DNA of 19,609 bases from Acetatifactor sp. (GTDB lineage Bacteria; Bacillota; Clostridia; Lachnospirales; Lachnospiraceae): the NCBI GenBank assembly GCA_016303085.1, contig JAEDMI010000018.1:1-19609 (forward strand), written 5' to 3'. This document shows, piece after piece, positions 14,757-19,609 of the stretch. The translations under genes and the position numbers were made by a program. Within the stretch, counting starts at the first letter, position 1; every line of letters begins with the position of its first letter. The notes under the pieces are model-generated. The model saw only the letters and a list, made by a program, of their open reading frames with translations, ran no database searches and was not told the DNA's origin.

Positions 14757-15980
14757 ATGATTCGACTCTTGAAATATATCAGGGGATATCTGCGTATCCG
14801 CGTCAGTGGTTTTTCGCCGGAGCGCTTTATGAACCTTTGCAGCAACAAAGGGATTCTTCTCTCAAACATTGTAAGAGAAGGCGATGTCTATTATATGAAT
14901 ATCAACTTGAAAGGCTTTTGGGCGCTGCGCCCGATTGTCAGAAAGACGGGAACAAGGGTAGTCGTATTGGAACGATATGGACTGCCTTTTTTTCTGCCCA
15001 AGCTGTTGAAACGTAAAATTTTTGTGGGGGGACTGGTATTCACGGTTGCCTTCTGGATGTGGTCCTCGCTGTTTATCTGGAATATAGAGATTTACGGCAA
15101 TTATCGGATTACGGGAGATATGTTTGAAACATTTCTGCAGGAAAACAGTGTGACTGTTGGCATGAAGAAGAGCGAGCTGGATATTGAGACTTTGGAAAAG
15201 GAAATGCGAAGGAGGTTTCCTGAAATCACCTGGGCTTCGGCTAAACTGGAGGGCACAAAGCTGTTGATTGACATCAAAGAAAATGATGCCCCCATTTTGA
15301 CGGAGCAGGAGAAAAAGGAGCCCGGCAGCAATCTGGTTTCGGAGTATGACGGAACAATAGTGTCGATTATTGTCAGAAGAGGAGTGCCGAAGGTTGCGGT
15401 GGGAGAAACCGTGGAGAAGGGTGCGGTTCTGGTGGAGGGGCTGGTCCCTGTGTTCAATGAGGATGCTACTGTGAGGGAGTACATATATGTGGATGCAGAT
15501 GCGGATATCATTCTGGAACACAACAGAAGTTTTTCTGCAAGATTGCCTTTTGACCATATCGAGAAGGAGTATACCGGACGTGAGAAGAAAAAATATTACC
15601 TGAGATTCGGAGATGCGGAATGGAAAATGCCACAGGAGCGCCCCTTTCTGGTATATGACAGTGTCATCCGGGAAAGCAGGCCGCTGCTGTTTGAAAAGCT
15701 TTCTATCTCCATTTACACGGGTTCTTATACACACAGAGAGTATATGAATGTAGAGTATGAATACTCACTGGATGAGGCAAGAGAGCAGCTGAATGAAAAA
15801 TTAATTACTTTTCTTGCAAGTTTGGAGGAAAAAGGGGTACAAATTATTGAAAAAGATGTTAAAATAGATACGAATGGCAATTCATGGGTTATCTCGGGAC
15901 AGTTTGTTGTCAGAGAAGCTGTGGGAGAGAATATTGCCATTGACAAGACGGATAGCGGAGAGACAATAACGGATGAGTGA
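14757..15980 (+). CDS. yqfD: Sporulation membrane protein YqfD
   Basis: This 407-residue protein matches the YqfD family: a basic N-terminal soluble part (about 1-85) beginning MIRLLKYIRGYLRIRVSG, one membrane helix near 87-109, and a large extracytoplasmic C-terminal half. That half starts with a POTRA-like segment (IEIYGNYRITGDMFETFLQE) and continues into a beta-rich region with IKENDAP. The family is required for sporulation, and in Bacillus it is linked to mother-cell signalling, with no enzymatic activity known. GAGGG at 14746-14750 lies 6 nt before the start. The last 8 bp overlap the start of phoH, so the two are translationally coupled. The C-terminal 20 or so residues are polar and variable. 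Confidence 0.92.
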   Translation: MIRLLKYIRGYLRIRVSGFSPERFMNLCSNKGILLSNIVREGDVYYMNINLKGFWALRPIVRKTGTRVVVLERYGLPFFLPKLLKRKIFVGGLVFTVAFWMWSSLFIWNIEIYGNYRITGDMFETFLQENSVTVGMKKSELDIETLEKEMRRRFPEITWASAKLEGTKLLIDIKENDAPILTEQEKKEPGSNLVSEYDGTIVSIIVRRGVPKVAVGETVEKGAVLVEGLVPVFNEDATVREYIYVDADADIILEHNRSFSARLPFDHIEKEYTGREKKKYYLRFGDAEWKMPQERPFLVYDSVIRESRPLLFEKLSISIYTGSYTHREYMNVEYEYSLDEAREQLNEKLITFLASLEEKGVQIIEKDVKIDTNGNSWVISGQFVVREAVGENIAIDKTDSGETITDE

Positions 15981-16965
15981 TTTTTCAGTAAGGATTTCTT
16001 TACCGGCAGAGCACATGCAGAAAATTTTCGGCATGCAGGATGCCTATGTAAAAAAGCTGGAACGTGATTTCGGCGTTGCCATTGTGGACAGAAACGGCGA
16101 AGTGACAATTTACGGTGAAGAAGGCATGGTGAGAAAAGCTGCATCGGTGCTGGAGCAGTTGAGCATCATCTCGGAAAGAGGAAATGAAATTGAGGAGCAG
16201 AGCGTAGATTACGCGATAACAATGGGTATGGAAGAACAGGAAAAAGTAATTACGGAGATTGATTCGGACTGTATTTGTCACACGATAAACGGCAAGCCTA
16301 TTAAACCGAAGACTTTGGGACAGAAGGCATATGTGGATGCTATCAGAAAAAACATGATTGTCTTCGGATTAGGCCCTGCAGGTACGGGAAAGACTTATCT
16401 TGCCATGGCCATGGCGATTACGGCTTTTAAGAACAACGAGGTAAGCAGAATTATTTTGACCAGACCTGCCATCGAAGCAGGAGAAAAACTGGGGTTTCTG
16501 CCGGGGGATTTGCAGAGCAAGGTTGACCCTTATCTGCGCCCGCTTTACGATGCGCTATATCAGATTATGGGGGCGGAGAGCTTTGCCAAAAATATGGAAA
16601 AGGGATTGATAGAGGTGGCTCCGCTGGCGTACATGAGAGGACGTACTCTGGACAATGCCTATATCATTCTGGATGAGGCACAGAATACCACACCGGCACA
16701 GATGAAGATGTTCCTGACGCGTATCGGCTTCGGTTCCAAGGTGATAGTTACCGGTGACGCGTCCCAGAAGGATTTGGCGCCGGGAACCAGGTCGGGGCTT
16801 GATGTGGCGACAAGGGTGCTGAGTAAAATTGACGACATTGCCTTCTGCAACCTGACAAGTAAGGATGTAGTAAGACATCCTCTTGTACAGAAAATTGTAA
16901 AGGCATATGACGATTTTGAGGCAAAAGAAAAAAACAGAAACAGAGAGAAGTATGGAAGAAAATAA
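15973..16965 (+). CDS. phoH: PhoH-like ATPase
   Basis: This 330-residue cytoplasmic P-loop protein of the PhoH/YbeZ family carries Walker A GPAGTGKTYL (134-143), Walker B YIILDEAQNTT (230-240) and the conserved GDASQKDL (261-268). The N-terminal 95 residues form a KH-like region, as in the family. PhoH proteins are predicted RNA-associated ATPases or helicases, and they act near YbeY in rRNA and RNA metabolism. ybeY lies two genes downstream, which fits the phoH-ybeY association seen across bacteria. It starts inside the end of yqfD (8-bp overlap) and its stop lies inside the next gene, so the cluster is tightly coupled. GGAGAG at 15957-15962 is the probable ribosome site. Confidence 0.95.
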   Translation: MSDFSVRISLPAEHMQKIFGMQDAYVKKLERDFGVAIVDRNGEVTIYGEEGMVRKAASVLEQLSIISERGNEIEEQSVDYAITMGMEEQEKVITEIDSDCICHTINGKPIKPKTLGQKAYVDAIRKNMIVFGLGPAGTGKTYLAMAMAITAFKNNEVSRIILTRPAIEAGEKLGFLPGDLQSKVDPYLRPLYDALYQIMGAESFAKNMEKGLIEVAPLAYMRGRTLDNAYIILDEAQNTTPAQMKMFLTRIGFGSKVIVTGDASQKDLAPGTRSGLDVATRVLSKIDDIAFCNLTSKDVVRHPLVQKIVKAYDDFEAKEKNRNREKYGRK

Positions 16966-18130
16966 TTGCAGGGTGAATTGGAAATTTTATCTGACGGAAG
17001 GGGCAATTATCATACTGGGTGCCGTAGGTATGTGGCTTCTGGGACAAATCAGAAATCAGGCTGATGACAAGTTACTGGCAAACTGTGTGATGACGGTGCT
17101 TTTGCTTGGAGTGACAGGCTTTCATCTGCGCAGGGCATATGTACACGAAGAGCTGGATTATGATAACGGGGAGCATGTTTATCGTTTCCTGTTATGCCTG
17201 TCAATCGGACTTGTCATTGCTTTTATCTGTGGATTTCTGCCTGCGGGCGGCTGGCCCTTTCTGGTGATATATGTGATGCTGGCGCTTTTCGGAAATATGA
17301 GTACGGGAATTCTTTCCGCATCCTCTTTGCTGTTGATATCGGTGCTGTTAAACGGTGCGGCGGAAGATGGGTTTATTTTGTATTTTGTCAGCGGCATTTT
17401 TGCCGTGACTTTGTTTCGACATCTGGGAAATGATTTCAAAATCGGCATTCCTCTTTTTTTATCCATACTATGTCTGATGGTTTGTGAGACAGCCAATCTT
17501 ATTCTTTTGGCAAATGCCAGACCGGATATTGAAATGTTTATGATTCCTGTTGCAAACATGATTATCAGCAGCATATTGCTTTTGGGCTGTCTGAAGCTGT
17601 TCTCCTCCATGGTGGTTTATCGTTACCGTGAAAAATATCTGGATATCAATGATACGGAAAACCCGGTACTGACCGCGTTACGAGAGCGGGACAGACGGGA
17701 GTATATGCTGTGTATACACACCGCGTACTTTTGCGAACGTATCGGGAGACAGCTGGAATTGGATGAGGATGCCTTAAAGTGTGCGGGTTACTATCATCGG
17801 CCGGGGGACGAGCTTCCCGGCGTAATGGAGGAAAAACAGTTCCCGCCCGCAGTCAGAGAAATCCTGCTGGATTACCTCGGTCGTAAACAGGGAATCAAAA
17901 AGAAGGAGACGGCAGTATTGATTTGCGCGGATGCGGTTGTATCATCCGTAACATACATGCTGGAAAAGGGAGAGCAGCGCAAAGTGGATTTTGACAAAGT
18001 AATTGATGCCGTATTCCGCAAGATGGCAGATGACGGAACCTTTGACAAATGCAATATTTCGGTAAAGGAGCTTTGTACCATGCAAAAGATATTTAAGGAG
18101 GAAAAACTCTATTATGACTTTTTACGTTGA
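16952..18130 (+). CDS. Short, degenerate YqfF/PgpH-like HD membrane protein
   Basis: This 392-residue protein occupies the slot between phoH and ybeY where B. subtilis has yqfF (pgpH, a c-di-AMP phosphodiesterase). Seven or eight hydrophobic helices (about 13-31, 41-60, 77-97, 102-138, 140-156, 165-186 and 193-214) precede a cytoplasmic C-terminal domain. That domain aligns by eye with the YqfF HD domain: CIHTAYFCERIG around His256, AGYYHRPGD at 279-285, KKETAVLICADAVVSS around Asp327, and DGTFDKCNISVKEL. The HD dyad is replaced by His282-Arg283, the region that normally supplies further metal-ligand histidines is shortened, and the large N-terminal extracytoplasmic 7TMR-HDED domain is absent. 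Catalysis is therefore doubtful. ATG 16952, preceded by GAGAG, is preferred to the in-frame ATG 16907 inside phoH. It overlaps phoH by 14 bp and ybeY by 17 bp. Confidence 0.82.
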   Translation: MEENNCRVNWKFYLTEGAIIILGAVGMWLLGQIRNQADDKLLANCVMTVLLLGVTGFHLRRAYVHEELDYDNGEHVYRFLLCLSIGLVIAFICGFLPAGGWPFLVIYVMLALFGNMSTGILSASSLLLISVLLNGAAEDGFILYFVSGIFAVTLFRHLGNDFKIGIPLFLSILCLMVCETANLILLANARPDIEMFMIPVANMIISSILLLGCLKLFSSMVVYRYREKYLDINDTENPVLTALRERDRREYMLCIHTAYFCERIGRQLELDEDALKCAGYYHRPGDELPGVMEEKQFPPAVREILLDYLGRKQGIKKKETAVLICADAVVSSVTYMLEKGEQRKVDFDKVIDAVFRKMADDGTFDKCNISVKELCTMQKIFKEEKLYYDFLR

Positions 18131-18623
18131 GAATGAGACAAAGGAGTGCTTTCCCTTTGATGTGGAAGAAACGGTTCGGCTTGTCTGTGAAGCGGTATTG
18201 GATGAGGAAAAGTGCCCTTATGAGACGCAGATAAACGTGGTGCTAACCGACAACGGGGGGATTCGCGAACTCAATAGGGAATGCCGCGGTATAGACCGGG
18301 AGACAGATGTACTTTCCTTCCCCAACGTTGACTTTGAACGGGAGGGTGTGTTTGATATCGAGGAGGACAGAGAGGCAGATTACTTCGATCCGGATTCCGG
18401 TGAATTAATGCTGGGAGATATCATGATTTCCGTAGACAAGGTGAAGGAGCAGGCGAAAAATTACGGGCACAGTCTGCGCCGGGAATTTGCATTCCTTGTG
18501 GCTCACAGCATGTTGCATCTTTGCGGTTACGACCATATGGAAGAAGCTGAGGCAAAGGTCATGGAGAAAAAGCAGGAAGAAATACTGGCAGGACTGGGGA
18601 TTACAAGAGACAGACAAAATTGA
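18114..18623 (+). CDS. ybeY: Endoribonuclease YbeY
   Basis: This 169-residue zinc-dependent single-strand endoribonuclease works in 16S rRNA 3'-end maturation and 70S ribosome quality control. The metal-binding motif HSMLHLCGYDH provides His131, His135 and His141. TDVLSFP (64-70) and LGDIMIS (100-106) are the other family landmarks, and length is normal. AAGGAGG at 18095-18101 lies inside the end of the preceding HD-like gene, which ybeY overlaps by 17 bp, so translation of the two is linked. It partners phoH in the same cluster. In Bacillus dgkA, cdd and era usually follow; here a flippase gene comes next. Confidence 0.96.
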   Translation: MTFYVENETKECFPFDVEETVRLVCEAVLDEEKCPYETQINVVLTDNGGIRELNRECRGIDRETDVLSFPNVDFEREGVFDIEEDREADYFDPDSGELMLGDIMISVDKVKEQAKNYGHSLRREFAFLVAHSMLHLCGYDHMEEAEAKVMEKKQEEILAGLGITRDRQN

Positions 18624-18633
18624 GGGATAAAGA

Positions 18634-19609
18634 ATGAATCAGGCAGAGACAAAAAGAAGGCAGGTTCAGGCAATTGCAACCATACTTGCATTGATTAACC
18701 TGTCGGTAATAGCTCGGTTGACCGGATACAACGGAGTAACTTATGTAGCAGTTGGTCTGGAGACATACGCAATTATTTATGCTGCGGTTAGCGGCGGGGC
18801 AGCGGATGCTCTGGCAAGGCTTTTGCGGCTCAGAAATGCCAAGGGACAGTATCGGAATGCTGCGCGAATACGTAGAAATGTATTACTGTTTCAGCTTGCA
18901 CTGGGAGTCGCAGGGACAGCTGTTGCGTTGATTGCTGCAGAGGGAATAGCGGAAAATCTGTTTAGAGTTCAGTACAGCTCTTTTATTTTGACGATACTGG
19001 CACCGGCTGTATTCCTACGTTCTGTTTCCGAGGTACTTTTGGGATATTCGAGGGGCCGGGGAGAAGAACTGCCCACAGCCGTGGTAAGTATATTGAGGCA
19101 GGTTTTTACACTGGGGTTCAGTTTGCTGTTTTGCAGAATGCTTGGAAACTACGGAAGTAAGGTCAGCCGGCTTCTGGTTCAGGAAAATTTTGCATCCATG
19201 TACGGCGGGGTAGGTGTAGCTATAGCCGTGACACTGTCTGAGGTTTTTGTAATCATTTTTTTGATTCTGATGTACAAGGGAAGCAGACATTCTGCCGAGA
19301 AGGCTTCCCAGGAGGGAATACGGACTACGGTTTCCTTTTCGGAAAGCGTAAAGCTTTTATGCGCAAACAGAGGAGCGAAGGTGGGAATCCAACTGCTTGC
19401 CATGCTTTCTCTGCCACTGGGGTTCATTTTCCTGCAAAAGGCATCCGGTGGAAGCAACGGTATTGCGGTGGAATATGGAGTTTATGCTGCCGGATACGGT
19501 GTCATCTGTGGGATTATGGTGGCGATGATAATGGTTATGGCAATACCGATATACAGCAGGGCGGCAGGTCTGATACGCAGGGAAGAACACCGGTTTGCAA
19601 GGACAGTAT
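18634..19609 (+). CDS. MOP-superfamily flippase, SpoVB/MATE-like, partial at right edge
   Basis: An open frame runs from ATG 18634 to the window edge without a stop, giving at least 325 residues. A GAGGG site at 18622-18626 lies 7 nt upstream. The protein is highly hydrophobic with repeated membrane helices. Between helices it has loops such as LLGYSRGRGEELPTAVV, in the place where SpoVB/MurJ/Wzx-type exporters have a conserved loop before a long helix. Such proteins flip lipid-linked oligosaccharides or peptidoglycan precursors across the membrane, and SpoVB is used in spore cortex synthesis. The exact subfamily (SpoVB-like, polysaccharide exporter or MATE drug transporter) cannot be settled from a fragment. 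It follows ybeY by 10 bp and probably belongs to the same transcript. Confidence 0.8.
   Translation, partial: MNQAETKRRQVQAIATILALINLSVIARLTGYNGVTYVAVGLETYAIIYAAVSGGAADALARLLRLRNAKGQYRNAARIRRNVLLFQLALGVAGTAVALIAAEGIAENLFRVQYSSFILTILAPAVFLRSVSEVLLGYSRGRGEELPTAVVSILRQVFTLGFSLLFCRMLGNYGSKVSRLLVQENFASMYGGVGVAIAVTLSEVFVIIFLILMYKGSRHSAEKASQEGIRTTVSFSESVKLLCANRGAKVGIQLLAMLSLPLGFIFLQKASGGSNGIAVEYGVYAAGYGVICGIMVAMIMVMAIPIYSRAAGLIRREEHRFARTV

Noticed and set aside
16907..16951. Longer start for the HD-like gene inside phoH
   Set aside because: The added residues are the out-of-frame read of the phoH tail; ATG 16952 has GAGAG just upstream and a sensible N-terminus before the first membrane helix.

Overview
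The window reads as a chromosomal core segment of an anaerobic, spore-forming Firmicute, most likely in the Lachnospiraceae/Clostridia (inferred from gene content, protein style and gene order; no database search was possible). All recognisable genes lie on the + strand. Most of the window is roughly balanced in base composition, with one clearly AT-rich gene.

Positions 1-5163: a ClpP-like peptidase (TepA type) is followed by a well-formed sigma-A promoter with an extended -10, then the DNA translocase FtsK/SpoIIIE and formate-tetrahydrofolate ligase (fhs) 17 bp behind it. Positions 5193-10219 continue without an obvious terminator: a zinc-ribbon/TPR/chitobiase-C-like membrane protein, both subunits of the NADH-dependent ferredoxin:NADP+ oxidoreductase (nfnA, nfnB), a second zinc-ribbon membrane protein, and the rRNA methyltransferase rlmH. 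A hairpin after rlmH probably ends this unit. The block joins C1-folate metabolism (fhs) and NADPH/ferredoxin balancing (nfnAB) to housekeeping genes, with two unrecognised zinc-ribbon membrane proteins on either side of nfnAB.

Positions 10220-12990: an AT-rich GNAT acetyltransferase gene (about one third G+C by hand count), flanked by small repeats and hairpins, separates rlmH from nth (endonuclease III, with its own likely promoter). After nth comes a noncoding stretch with a 36-nt imperfect direct repeat. Then follows a LysM-GH18 spore cortex hydrolase-like gene (SleL/YaaH type) interrupted by a single in-frame TAA upstream of its catalytic motif.

Positions 12936-19609: a promoter and pyrimidine-nucleoside phosphorylase (pdp), then the sporulation/RNA cluster yqfC-yqfD-phoH-[HD-like membrane protein]-ybeY, in the order known from Bacillus subtilis. 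The gene in the yqfF/pgpH slot is much shorter than the usual c-di-AMP phosphodiesterase and has lost the HD metal-binding signature. This is the most interesting object in the window, together with the interrupted GH18 gene. The window ends inside a multi-pass MOP/SpoVB-like flippase. No tRNA, rRNA, CRISPR array, insertion sequence or prophage was seen. No gene-free stretch exceeds 300 bases; the longest is about 197 bases (11580-11776).
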